Positions 12,851-24,999 of a DNA stretch of 64,000 bases are shown piece after piece. The notes below the pieces were generated by a model. The model did not search any database. It saw nothing but the letters and a program-made list of their open reading frames with translations, and had not been told where the DNA came from. Source of the stretch: Corbicula japonica (taxonomy: Eukaryota > Mollusca > Bivalvia > Venerida > Cyrenidae); assembly GCA_038501625.1 (NCBI GenBank), contig JAZAYU010000015.1:1577991-1641990 (forward strand), read 5' to 3'. The first letter of the stretch is position 1; each line of letters starts with the position of its first letter. Position numbers and translations under genes: made by a program.

Positions 12851-15098
12851 TTTACGCCATTCAAACATACAGAAAATACAAAAATTAATTAATAAAAACA
12901 AAACTTCTTGCCAAAAGTTAGTCTTCCATATGATCAGTCATTATCGACTGAGCGGTCTGAATAACAGAAATAAATGATACTTTTTAAATATTCTTATCGA
13001 TTATTTTATGAACGGTTCTTAAAAGTACTTAAATAACTTTGATGATTGTTTGAAGTTCTTGATTTATATCAATTTTTCCAATTCGATTCCAAATGCGTAA
13101 AGGTTAATTATTGGGAACTCAGATAATCGAGTGACAGTATTTAAAATTTTATCTTCACACAACTTAATTTCGGAATTATAGCAAAATCATAAGCCAAGAT
13201 ATAATAGTAAAAGATGAAATTGTAATTTAATCGCGATCACTAAAGATGTTTTAGCATTTAACTTCATGTGTCGTCTGGATGTGGGCAGTCTACATGTATG
13301 GTGGCATATTTCTGCCATACGTGATCTAGGTAGCGAAACTTCGTGATAAAATTGCATTCTGACTGTCATAAAAATCTTTAATTTCACGGAAAAAAATCTC
13401 TAGAGATACATTGTTGCATTGTCCAGTGCCCAACGCTGCCTTTTATTACTAGATAAATATTTTAAACTTTAATTCAACGTTTTTCTAAATACATATAACA
13501 CAACGTTTTCTTGATATTATTTTTATCACGATGTTTTGCAAACTAGCCAAAAATAAGCTGAAAAGCTTAGAATAATTATTGTAATAGCAAATATATGCAT
13601 TTCCTGAAAGTTTAAAGCATTGTCGCAAAATTGAGCGCTATTTGTTTCATGAACAAACTATATAACTAGAAAAATGCAAAGATTTCCTGAAAATGTAGCT
13701 ACCTAGCCATCTAGCGACAGAAATATATTATATTTTAATGCATGTTTCCCATTTAACATTAGAATGTCTAGTTGTATAAATCTGAAACTGGTTTCAGTGC
13801 GGAGCATAATTTCTCATTGATGTTAATGAAATGAACGAGGATTTTTAATTAAAGATTTACCTCCGAAGAAGCTTTTCACCTAAATAGTTTTTTTGTGTGT
13901 GTGAAATAATTATTATATAGTACCATGTTTTAAATGTTACATTTATATAGTTGTTAATCTGTTGATGTTTTTTCTTCAAATATTCGAAATGCACTTGTCT
14001 ACAAAAATGCCCATCTATAAGTAAAGTAATTATCCCACCATGTATTTGACAGTAAAACAATTAAAACAGATTAATGGATATTGCAACTTGCGGATGAGAA
14101 GCTACTTGCTCGGCATGTGATCGTTTTTTAACCTGTTATCTTACATTGATATGGTGTGTTAACAAATCTTCTCTTTATATTAATCGTGATTGTATTTATC
14201 TTGAACCGGATTTTACAACAGTGAATAGTTTTTAAAACGATCAACGCAATTATTGAATTTCTTAATTATTTGCAAGCGAGTATATAGCAGGGACATAGAT
14301 CATATTCACTCTCATCTAGTTTCAAGATTATGTTTCAAAATTTTTATGCGGCGAATTCTCGTTTCAGAGTGTTTGTTTATCATAAATTTACTTTGAACCA
14401 TGTTTTCCAATGCTTTTATTTTTGTCATTTTATCATTACCAGCTGGATTCCCTGATGAAATAATAATTTCTTACATGCATCATCGCCAGACCTAGATGTT
14501 TGATAGGTCTCTTCTACATGTATCTTCTCTGTATGTACTTCGAAGCCTCAACATCTCAAAGAATCATTATAACTGTTGATTTATTACTGTTTATTTAAAA
14601 AAAAAACATATTGTTTATTTAACAAATGATACTATCTATTATTTTCTATATCTAAAAACATCGTTATCGGTCTCTTTTATCTATTTCAGATTAAGGCAGA
14701 GTGAGATATTGTGAGGACAACATGGACTTTAATATCAGCAAAGAATGGACCACTGTGTGAATTCAGATTGTTTACAGACTTGAAGATTTTAACCAACGTT
14801 AGACATTATGCATAAATGAAGCATTTTGAAATGTGTTCTATTCGAAATTAAAGTGAAAACCATTGTTCGTAAGAATAGGCAAATTGATATTGTTAAAACC
14901 TTAATAACATGGTAAATCGTGTAGTTAAATATCAAAACATATAATTATGTTAAATAGCAATATACTTGTATTATTTGCATTTTGAAATCCGTTTCGAGAA
15001 TAACGTTACAATAATAGACTGATTTGATTTTTCTTTATTTTCAATCGCCTTTTCTTTGTAAAAAGAATTGTATCGGTTATATTTAGTATCTATCTAGT
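12848..15098. other. No supported gene; possible 3' exon near 14690
   Basis: AT-rich with no domain-bearing frame. At 14690 an acceptor-like CTTTTATCTATTTCAG precedes a less AT-rich stretch (about 14691-14870) that includes an AATTAAA. This could be the last exon of a transcript starting near 10.85 kb, but that is speculative. Confidence 0.35.
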
Positions 15099-15100
15099 AG

Positions 15101-15730
15101 CCGAATTCGGTTAAGCTGGGTTGTTGTAAATATTTCTCCGAATTCTGTTAGAGACGGATTGTTCTACGAATCAATAAGCAGATACATGTAACTTTATAGA
15201 CGAAACAGACTGCGTTTTCTTTCGCGTAGCCGAATTCGGTTAAGCAGGTTTTGTAAATATTTCTTGCCGAATTCGGCTAAAGAAATGTTCTAAGAATCTA
15301 CAAGCAGATATTTTCAAACATATTTAAAGACCAAATTCGCAATATTTAACCGAGCGGGTACCAATTTGAGCTTCCGGGAAAGCTCAAGTGTAACAAGCGA
15401 AAAGCATTATGTCGTGACTGAATTCGGTCAATTTGGGTAATACAATCTTATCCGCTTGTCTTAGTTCTAAGCAAGCATTTTCAATTGACTGAATTCGGTG
15501 AGATGATACAAATTCAACCACAGGTTTTCGTTTTTTTCGCAGAGAGTAGTTGTTGAAGAAAGCAGCATACATTTAGTGACTGAATTCAGTCACGACATGA
15601 AATTTGGTTAAAATTTACTTTATTTTGTATTATAGCAGTTGAAAACTTTAATCACAATTTTAGACTGGAATAAATAAAAAAAACTCAAACACTCCAATAC
15701 TGAAAATAGTTTACTGACTGAATTCGGTCA
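15101..15730. repeat. Cluster of EcoRI-centred palindromes
   Basis: At least eight near-palindromes centred on GAATTC lie in about 630 bp: CCGAATTCGG at 15101 and 15230, GCCGAATTCGGC at 15266-15277, TGACTGAATTCGGTCA at 15415 and 15715, a related copy at 15486, the perfect 18-mer GTGACTGAATTCAGTCAC at 15576-15593, and a weaker one near 15138. The first half also contains two tandem units of about 128 bp starting at 15098 and 15227. The function is unknown; the motif recurs with different flanks, which a plain tandem repeat would not explain. Confidence 0.75.
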
Positions 15731-15997
15731 ATGTGCTGGCTCCTAAATATGTCGTCGCTATATTGGTAAAAGTTTGCCAAAGACATACTATAACATATTA
15801 GACTGCGTTTATATGTTATGGTTGTAATGGTAGAAAAGTTGTCAACTATTGGGCATAAGAGAACAGGGTCAATCTAAAAAAGAACGTGTTTGAACACCTT
15901 GGTGCTGATTTTTATGAAATTATATTCAAATGCGTATGACCCTTCAGATTTATGCTTATACCTGCATTCTTGTCAACTGCCTTCGTTGATTGCACCC

Positions 15998-16222
15998 TAG
16001 AACCTGGTTTACACCCCCACTGGCAAATTGTTTTGCCATTGACCGTTCCAAGGCGGTAACCTCTCGGGTTCTCACTTTCGTTAATTGTTTCTGGCGTCCA
16101 TATTGAAATTGATTATTGTAATACCAGGCTCAGTCTCTTTTCCTCTCTACTGTTTGGCTGTGTGGGGAGGCTGTGTCTGCTGGATATGGCCTTCCCTGAA
16201 ATGCATATTTCACTTTTTTGCT
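15998..16222 (-). repeat. Family A dispersed repeat, copy
   Basis: Nearly full-length copy of the family described at 4741-4968, sharing GGTTACCGCCTTGGAACGG, ACAGCCTCCCCACACAGCC and the TGAAATATGCATTTCAGG end on the minus strand. Confidence 0.8.
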
Positions 16223-17290
16223 TACCTTTTTCTGTAGATGAGGGGACAGATGTTTTGAATTGAAAATGGTAACTAGAGAAAAACATGTAAAAACTGTAGC
16301 AGCTGGATCTGCTATTTGCATTCCCACCATCGTGTTCTAGCTGACTTGACTCCACAAATAAGCATCAATTTGATTTGTACATAAACCTTTAAAACTGCGA
16401 TTTTATCTAATTTAATTCAAGAATGTTCATATTTAATTTCTTAAAGAAAATGTTATCTTTTAATTCGGTTGCCGTTAGATTCAGTTTTTTAAAGACAAAA
16501 TTAATGGTGTTAACTTTTGGTACAAGAGAAAGGTTGGTTCACCCTCAACCCCTCTTCATTGATTTGCTTTATCAATTCCATCGGTTGCATGGCAATGCTA
16601 TCAGTCAGTGAGGTTATTAGTTAAACGTTTCAATTGAAATTAAAACAAACGATTGTCGGCGCGCAATAAATTTTGTTTATTCTTGCAATCGTACTCTTGT
16701 TGATTTAAAGAAACTGATATTGATAAAAATCTAGTTGATAAAATATAAGGTTGGTGAATCCTAGACTTTGGTTTAAACAACAAACGTTACAGTAAAAATA
16801 TTTTACTACATACCTTTCTAGAAAGATATATCTCTCTTTTTATCCTTTAGGGTCGCATTTTACCACTCTCTTGTATGCTCCTTTCGAAGGGGTATATAAA
16901 CGAAGTTTTTAAGCGTTTATCTTATTCTATGAACCATTTTGAGGCCACGGACGGACAAAGGCTAAGGACGGATATTTAATTTTAATATGTTTTGCATACT
17001 ATTTTTTAAGATTGAGAAGTTGGATAGGCGGGCGGTTGTGTGCGAGGAAACACACTAATACACTGTCCTACCTTAGTTTAATTATGTTTTCGGTTTCGGC
17101 CGCGTGTTGTCACTCGTGGGTATTGTTAGTTAACCTTGTTTTAACTATTTAATTTGCTGTGCTTCCTACTAGCATGTGTGGAAATGTCTGTTATTTTATA
17201 TGTTGCTTCTTTTTAATGCTTTTCACCTAGAGCCAATGTCATACAATCAAAATCATGTCATGAGTATCATTTCATGGTGCATAACTTGCA
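16223..17290. other. No gene seen
   Basis: Short frames only; no recognisable domain, RNA gene or clear repeat. Confidence 0.5.
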
Positions 17291-17856
17291 GTGCTGTTAT
17301 CAGTTACGCCCTTTGAAGGTCGTCGATCACGATATTTAATATGTACTATTTTAATAGTACTTCTAAATTTAACTTTAAAAAAAAATTCGGCCAGTTTAAA
17401 GATGGTTGGTTTCAATATCCCAGCCAATATAAATTAATTGATATTGTTCAATCACCCCAAGGATATACTGCTTTTTAGATTTTTTCAGGATTTATATTCT
17501 AAGATTCCCTCTCAAAATTTTATTATGTTTAGTTCCGTCCGTTGTTTTCTCGTTTAGAGCAAATCCATTCTTTTATCTGGGGACCATACGCCGCTGAACA
17601 TGGAATGGTATTAATCTGAAAATACCACATTGAAGGTTCCATGTTCACCGCCATTTGCTTAACATCGTTTGGGATGGATCAAAACTGTACTGTTTATTGG
17701 TGTAAATATTGAGCTGTGCTCAACCCGGGGCTAGGCGGCGTGGGCATTAATAAGCATTTCCATTACTGCTCATGAACAGGCTCAATCAAACCGAGCCTGC
17801 AATATTTTCACATTTGTCGTGGTCGAGGATCTTTAAAGTTCCCTTTTCACTTATTG
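17291..17856 (+). repeat. Family B dispersed repeat, long copy 1
   Basis: About 565 bp matching 18841-19430 and, over its 3' two thirds, 41928-42305. The order of blocks is GTGCTGTTATCAGTTACG, CCTTTGAAGGTC, GGCCAGTTTAAAGATGG, TTCAGGATTTATATTCTAAG, ACCATACGCCGCTGAACATG and then the core CTCAACCCGGGGCTAGGCGG. The core is followed by two hairpins and AAAGTTCCCTTTTCA. It has no coding capacity. Confidence 0.85.
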
Positions 17857-18840
17857 CAAACAACATGGCTAATTCCGCTACATTCATTTGCTTATAATTG
17901 TTGTTCTTGCGCTATCATTATGCCTTCCATCAGGTGTATTGCAATTCCAATAAATCATCGCATGTTACTTTCCCTTTATCACAGAACATACCGTGGATGC
18001 ATGTCTAAATACATCTTACAACGATAGTTATAATGTACTCTTATATTTGACATGATACGTTGCAGTTTTATGTTGATTTTTTTCTTCAGAAATGCATTTC
18101 ATAAATCAAATTGTCAGACATCGTTTTGAAGGAGACTTTGGTAAGTGCTAATAGTTCATGTCAATGATAAATTATGTTTACGATGTTTTCAGCCACGGGA
18201 ATCATAAAATCCTAACAATATTCACGTTTTCATGATTACTCTCGGAATTTGCAACCTCATCTTAAAATTAATGTGAAAAAGTATGAAGCTCAATAGATGT
18301 TTCTGAAATATTGGATGCTGACGAAAGTTACTGTACAAGACCCGTCTTCCTGAAATACGAATGCTGTATATCAATAAATCAGTTTGACTTTATAATTCAG
18401 TAAGAATATTTCGAAATACTTAGTCATATATTTGCGAAAAAAGGCACCGAAAAAAATTCTACAGAACCAACTGCTATATGCTGGTACGCTTCGTGAATGA
18501 CACTGCACCGAGATCAGGGCATATACAACGCTTGTAACCGGTATAAACCATGTTAATGAAGGAGATTTTGTGGAGTGAAATAAGAAAATCTCAGAGTTTA
18601 AACTAGGTTTTAAATAATATCCAAACCATTTGGCCTATACTGCTGTCCATGGCTTTAAATGTTATGCATTTCCTGCTAAAACCTATTTATTTCTTGAGAT
18701 AAACCGATGTCTAGCAAAGACCGTTGAATGCATAAAAATAATCTTCACCAGGGGCAACGTAGTATAAAATTAGTATGCGTTTTTTTGAAGTTTTCAAGCA
18801 TTTTGCAAATGCTTTTAAAGTCTCCCCGTACATTCAATCA
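17857..18840. other. No gene seen between two family B copies
   Basis: No supported feature. The two long family B copies on either side are direct repeats. Confidence 0.45.
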
Positions 18841-19430
18841 GTGCTGTTATTAGTAACGTCCTTTGAAGGTCTTTGAGTACGACACATATGTTATTGTAAT
18901 GGTTCATCTAAATTGACTTTTGTTTTAACATTTCGGCCAGTTTAAAGATGGGTGGTTTTAATATCCCAGCCAATATAGATTTAGATATTGTTTAATCACT
19001 CCAAGGATATATTTCTTTCTTTTTAAATTTTGCCTTTGGCGTTGATTGTGATATGCAGGATTTATATTCTCAAATCTCCTACCGAAATTCTATTCAGTTC
19101 CGTCCATTGTTTCCTCGCTTAGCGCAAACCCATTCTTTTATCTGGAGACCATACGCCGCTGTACATGGGATGGTGTTAATCTGAAAATACCGCATTTACG
19201 TTTCCAAGTTCACCACAATATGCATATTATCGTTTAGGATGATTCAATATTGTACTGTTGATTGGTGTTGATTGGTGTATAATTTAATATTGAGTTGCGC
19301 TCAACCCGGGGCTAGGAGGCGTGAGCAGTAATATGCATTTCCTTTACTGCCCATGAACAGGCTAAATTAAACCGAGTCTGCATTATTTTCATAGTTGTGT
19401 CCGGTGGCTTTCACAATTCCTTTTTCATAT
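18841..19430 (+). repeat. Family B dispersed repeat, long copy 2
   Basis: Direct repeat of 17291-17856, diverged by roughly a tenth to a fifth with small indels. It contains GTGCTGTTATTAGTAACG, ACCATACGCCGCTGTACATG and CTCAACCCGGGGCTAGGAGG. Confidence 0.85.
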
Positions 19431-19999
19431 ATTCAAAATATATTTAGAAACTAAATGTCAAAAAAAGTCCGAAAACAACTTGTATTATGAAAATATATAA
19501 TATTTATATTGTAAAATGTATAGGACATTATAGTTCATACATAGATATAACAGAAAACAGCAATTCTAATTTATTACGAAATATATCTTTTCGGCGCTTT
19601 TTATGATAGGTAGTAGAATGTATTTAAAGTTAGGGTAACTGTTGCAAAGGAAACTGTATTGTTCCGCTTCGGTAGCGTCCCTTGAATAGAAAAATCATTC
19701 AGCTATTCGCGTTGATAAAACCATCAGGGACCGGTTTTCCGAATTTATAACTGCGGTTTAAACTAGCCAGGATTGTTTTTGTAATTTTCCAAATAAAATT
19801 AAAACAGTTCTGCGAAAAAAATGTTTAGATCGTATGAAAGTTGATTATTCTTTTCAGTTGCATAAAAAGCGAAATTATTTGACCTTATTTGTACTTATTT
19901 TATTTCATACCTGTCGATAACGTTGGCTTTTCTTGAGAAGTTCAAGGCTTAGTGTAATCGGGTTCCCTTGGGTAATACATATACCGTATGAAACGTGTG
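19431..19999. other. No gene seen
   Basis: AT-rich sequence upstream of the retrotransposon; nothing supported. Confidence 0.5.
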
Positions 20000-20077
20000 T
20001 TTACTATGACCTGAATTCAAGATGGCGGATGGCCGCTACATGTTCTACATTGTGTATATAAATAGACAAGAAAAATT

Positions 20078-20422
20078 TTGATGCAAGGCATCAAGTCGGC
20101 GGGAGAAGGATTTCCATGTAATTACAACACTCGTAATCACACTGCTCTGACGAAATCTGAACTGGTGTGTATTATTCGAAACTTTAAACCTGCGCGAAAT
20201 ACAATGATACCTCAATGGCCTGCTACGAATGCCCTAAATGCCAGCAGTATTCTAAAACACTTTACGATTGCAATTCTCAATTTACTTGATATTACCTTCT
20301 TCAAAACCAGTCTCTCTCACTATTCTAGGATCTATCATGTTCCTTCTCACCTTTTTATTCTCTCTTTCATTCCACCCTGTCCCGTCTTCCTCCAGCCAAA
20401 CCTCAACCTAGTTCTGTATTAA
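20078..20422 (+). CDS. Possible upstream ORF of the retrotransposon
   Basis: A 114-codon frame ahead of the endonuclease/RT frame, in the position of an ORF1. It has no recognisable nucleic-acid-binding motif (no CCHC knuckle, no coiled coil). It ends two bases before the next ATG, so it may simply be leader sequence. Low confidence that it is a real protein. Confidence 0.2.
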   Translation: MMQGIKSAGEGFPCNYNTRNHTALTKSELVCIIRNFKPARNTMIPQWPATNALNASSILKHFTIAILNLLDITFFKTSLSHYSRIYHVPSHLFILSFIPPCPVFLQPNLNLVLY

Positions 20423-20424
20423 AA

Positions 20425-23400
20425 GTGTGTATAACAAGCGGTCTCATTCTTCCAAGTAAGACTTACTGGTATCACATGACATGTAAGAATACTAAAAATA
20501 CCGCTGTATGTACCTGCTTGGCCTCTTTTCACATCTGCTGTAAAACCACGTATGTCAGCCACATCAGTCCTTACCATATCTTTATACTTATCTTTTGCCT
20601 CAACAATCACCTCTCTTACGTTGCCGGTTACTCAACGTGTCTGAACTTATACAAAAACGGCACTGTCTCAAAACAAATTTCTTGGCCTAAGAAAAGGATC
20701 AAAGCTCTTTCCACAACTCTAGTCGACAATTATAACTTTGCATTAATAACAATTAAGTTTACAGGCGTACCTCTGTGTGCTGTCTCAGCATTGATCACAC
20801 TGAGAATCGCGCTTTCCTCTGACGTCCACCCGAACCCAGGTCCGACTTCATCTCATTCTTCATTATCCACTCTCGACTTTTTACAGAAGGGGCTTAGTAT
20901 TATGCACCTAAATGTTCAAAGTCTGAAATCAAAATTACTCATCCTCCAAACTGAATTACAACAACACGACATAATAATTCTTACTGAAACCTGGTTGTCA
21001 GATAAGATCCCGAATGACGACATTCTTATTCCTAATTTTAAAATTCCATATCGCTTAGATCGGCGTGAAAGACCAGGTGGCGGTGTAGCAATATATGTAC
21101 GGGATACTATCTATAGTCAAGCACGCCCTGATCTTCTAATAAACGGTCTAGAAACTTTATTGATAGAGGTTAAGATTGAAAAACATCCGTTATTAATAGG
21201 AGGTTTCTACCGACCTCCCGACGCTAATCTCAACTATTTCAATTTGATAGAAGAAAGTTTTGATCGGGCTTTCAACACTCGTAGTCGTAATATAGTAATA
21301 ACTGGAGATTTCAACATGAACTTACTCTCGGCCGGTATGAGTCACAACAAAATTCAGTCACTTTATACTTCATACGGTTTCCATCAGCTTATTAGCCAAC
21401 CAACACACTTCACAGAATCCAAGAACTCTCTTATTGACCTCTTTATTGTTAACAATCTCAGCTCGGTCATGACTAGCTTTGTCAACGATTCATTCATTCC
21501 CGACGTTGTCCGATATCATTGTCCGATTGTTCTAGTCCTAAAGTTTAAAAAGTATATGTCACATTCTTTCAATCGCACTGTATGGAATTATAAATCTGGC
21601 GACTACAATAAATGCAGACAACTTCTCTCAGCTTCTGACTGGAACAGTATCATCAACTCTCTCGACCTGGAAGGCTCAACCAATAATATAACTAAAACAA
21701 TTCTCTCCTGTGCAGCGCAATCAATACCTAACAAAATGTGTACCATTCGTCCGTCTGACGTCCCGTGGATAAGTAATAATATTCGTAAACTTATTAGACA
21801 GCGCCATCGAATTCACAAAAAGGCAAAAGCTCGTAATACAGATTTTCACTGGGCCCTTTATCGCAAAAAACGTAACGAAGTAGTCAGCGAAATACGAAAG
21901 GCAAAACTTTTGCATGATAATAAAATTACAGAACAGCTCAATTCTGACAGTCTTGATATTAAAACATGGTTTAAACTTTCAAAACATCTATTAAATAGTA
22001 AAACGACGGCTAATGTTTTTCCGCCGCTAGTTTTTAATAATATCGAAGCATCAACCGATATTGAAAAAGTCGAAGTGCTTAATAATTTCTTCTGTGCCCA
22101 GTCGTCACTTGATGATAGCACTACTCCTCTGCCCACTTTACGCGCACCGTCACATCCATCCTTTTCTAGTATACAAATTCTTGAACAAGGCGTAAAAGAT
22201 ATCCTCCCATCTCTAAACGTTTCAAAAGCTTCTGGTCCAGATTTGGTGAACCCGCGTCTTCTAAAGGAAGGTTCAATCATTTTAGCCCAACCTCTTTCTC
22301 ACTTCTTCAATACATTAGTGCAAAAAACGTACTTCCCTTCTTGCTGGAAGATTGCGAACGTATCTCCAATATTTAAGAAATCTGACCCATCTGACCCCAG
22401 TAACTATCGACCTATTTCACTCTTAAGCTGTCTTAGTAAGGTAATGGAGAGATGCATAATGAAATATCTATTTAATTATCTCATTGACCATAGTATCTTA
22501 ACGCCATTCCAATCTGGTTTCATTCCAACTGACTCAACTGTTAATCAACTAGTTTATATATACAACGACATTTGTAAGGCTCTTGACGAAGGTAAAGAAG
22601 TAAGAATGGTCTTCTGTGACGTATCAAAAACATTTGACCGTGTCTGGCATAGAGGATTAATCATCAAACTTAAATCTATTGGTATTGATGGTAATTTACT
22701 TTCTTGGTTTAGCTCATACTTATCTGACAGGAAGCAGAGAGTCTGTTATAATAATGCAACCTCTACACTTATGAACGTCTCTGCCGGTGTTCCTCAAGGC
22801 TCCATCTTAGGGCCTGTTCTGTTCTTAATCTACATAAATGACATTGTTAATGAAATAAATTCAAAAATCCGCTTGTTTGCTGACGACACTAGCCTTTACG
22901 TAATTGTCGATAATCTCTTAATTGCCTCTGAAACATTGAACTCTGATTTGTCTAAAATCGAAAATTGGGCAAACACTTGGTTGGTATCATTCAACGCTAG
23001 TTAAACTGAATCTCTAATTATAAGCAGGAAAATTCATAAGCCAAACCACTCTACTCTCTTCTTGAACAATACACCTATTAAAGAAGTGTCTGAACACAAG
23101 CACCTTGGTATATATTTATCTAATGATGGTAAATGGTCAACCACCATCAAATTTATCGTTGAAAAGGCTTGGAAAAGAATTTTCATCTTACGACAATATA
23201 AGTTTCTATTAAACAGAAAAGTATTAGAACGTATGTATTTTAGCTTTATTAGGCCCCTGTTAGAATATGGAGACATTGTCTGGTCTAACTGTACTATTGA
23301 ACAATCGAATTCACTCGAATCTATTCAATTAGAAGCTGGTAGAATTGTCACAGGCGCAACCAAACTCTGTGAAATCACAAAATTATATCAAGAGCTTCAA

Positions 23401-23778
23401 TGGCAAAAACTAAGTGAACGCAGAAAACAACACAAATTAGTCTTATTCTACAAAATGAATAACAGTCTTGTACCAAACTACATTCAGTCTATGCTACCGA
23501 CCATCAACCAATCCAGAACCACTTACTCATTAAGAAATAATTCCGACCTTACTCAAGTTCATTTTAAAACGACACTCTATCGAGAATCATTTCTACCTAG
23601 CACTGTCCATGAATGGAATAATCTTCCAAGTGCCACCAAAAATAGCTTAACTCTTACAAGTTTTAAATCAAATTTGATAGGCAACATCTGCAAACCCCCA
23701 CCTTTTTACAGCATAGGACCTAGAGTTCCCCAAATTCACCACACCAGATTGCGTCTTAACTGTAGCTCACTTATTTAG
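20425..23778 (+). pseudogene. Retrotransposon endonuclease/reverse transcriptase ORF, disrupted
   Basis: Numbered from the ATG at 20425, residues 133-140 read DVHPNPGP, resembling the 2A-like motif (D-V/I-E-x-N-P-G-P) of several APE-type retrotransposons, with His where Glu is usual. The endonuclease follows (about 155-370) with MHLNVQSL, TETWLS, GGFYRPP and TGDFNMN. The reverse transcriptase (about 600 on) shows NYRPISLL, QSGF, DVSKTFDRVWH, AGVPQGSILGP and the catalytic FADDTSLY (codons from 22876). A TAA at 23002 falls in the conserved region after the palm, usually a Lys codon; the same frame continues to 23778. After a frameshift near 23770, CTCGDRETTDHYFLKCP follows in another frame up to a stop at 24014-24016. 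Host transcription is not indicated; the copy is dead. Confidence 0.9.
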
Positions 23779-24031
23779 ATGTAACGAAGTTGAATCCCCT
23801 CTATGCACCTGTGGTGATAGAGAAACTACAGACCACTATTTCCTTAAATGTCCGAACTTTTCAGATCAACGACGATTATATCTTAATGACCTCCCATGTC
23901 CTCCTCTTATAAACAATCTACTGTTTGGGTCTGAACATCTCTCAAACGAAGCCAACATTATGTTATTCACTAATGTACAGATGTATATTCAATCTACACG
24001 CAGGTTCCTAAGCTAGGTCTAGAGGTTGGCA

Positions 24032-24033
24032 TA

Positions 24034-24095
<62 letters not shown>
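24032..24095. repeat. (CT)n microsatellite
   Basis: Pure CT dinucleotide in the retrotransposon 3' untranslated region, just after the last stop codon. The same motif forms the long tract at 12677-12847. Confidence 0.95.
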
Positions 24096-24098
<3 letters not shown>

Positions 24099-24350
24099 TC
24101 TTCTCTCCATTATTGTACTTCTTAAGCGATATTTTTACCGGACAAATATATGCACAAATAATGTATTGTATTTAACTACCCATGGAGAAGAGTTTATATA
24201 AGCGTTTTCGCTTGTTCTTTAATCCATAACATGACGTTATTTTCATTGTATTATATTATTATATGTGCATTTACCTGAATAAATACTGTTTAAACCAAAT
24301 CTGAACGATTGAGACTATTACGTTCTAATTGAGACTATTATGTTCTACAA

Positions 24351-24917
24351 CTACAAAAAACCGAACATATATATGTACGCAGTGAAACAGTCAACATCCC
24401 TGAACGATAGTACGGGCTTCTGTTGTTTTAATAAAAAAATCGTCACATGAAAAATAATCAAAGCACTGAAAGTGCTGCAAGCCAGCGGAGCGTAAACATA
24501 ATCAAAATAAAACAAAAACATAATGTTCAATGTAAGAGGAATTTCAGTTTTATTCAGTTATAAAGATTTATTAAAACTAAACAGAATAAAGAAACTCCTA
24601 TGGAAGACATGTTATATGCTTGCAAAAATGTGGGTTGCCTATGTTGAATAACATATAGATATGTAATATTTGTTAACTTGCATGAAAATTTTCATTGTAA
24701 TTAAAAAAAACAAAAATAAACAAGAAGCTGTGTTTGGACAACACATATGCGGTAGCGAAGTTTGTCATGATACAAATTTAAAGTGATAGCACAATGTTAA
24801 AACAGCAAAAAATCACAAGTTAGTTCTAAATAATGGAAAAAAACAACTTTATGGTGCCAGAACCTGTGCATAAAAAGAATTTTACATAAAAATCAATTAA
24901 TGTAACATATAATCTTA
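24351..24917. other. No gene seen
   Basis: AT-rich sequence downstream of the retrotransposon; nothing supported. Confidence 0.5.
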
Positions 24918-24919
24918 GA

Positions 24920-24999
24920 TTATAAAGTACAGATTATTCATGACAAAATTGGGAAAGTTTTATAAAGTATAGATTATTCATGACAAAATTGGGAAAGTA
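24920..24999. repeat. Two-unit tandem repeat of about 40 bp
   Basis: TATAAAGTACAGATTATTCA plus TGACAAAATTGGGAAAGT occurs twice in direct succession with one base change. Confidence 0.85.

Larger units (their letters stand above)
20000..24350 (+). mobile_element. Non-LTR retrotransposon (APE endonuclease + RT), inactivated
   Basis: A nearly complete LINE of the CR1/Jockey-like group, moving by target-primed reverse transcription. The 5' end carries a YY1-like AAGATGGCGG near 20023 and TGTATATAAATAG. The main frame spans 20425-24016 and encodes an N-terminal region, an APE-type endonuclease, a reverse transcriptase and a cysteine/histidine-rich tail. An in-frame nonsense codon (23002-23004) and a frameshift near 23770 break it. 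The 3' end has a (CT)n tract (24032-24095), AATAAATACTG near 24279, and two 20-bp ATTGAGACTATTAYGTTCT repeats (24309-24346). Terminal short repeats instead of poly(A) are typical of CR1-like elements. The exact 5' boundary and the clade are inferred. Confidence 0.85.

Noticed and set aside
12605..12901. Ser/Leu- and Arg/Glu-rich open frames
   Set aside because: Translations of the (CT)n microsatellite in several frames.
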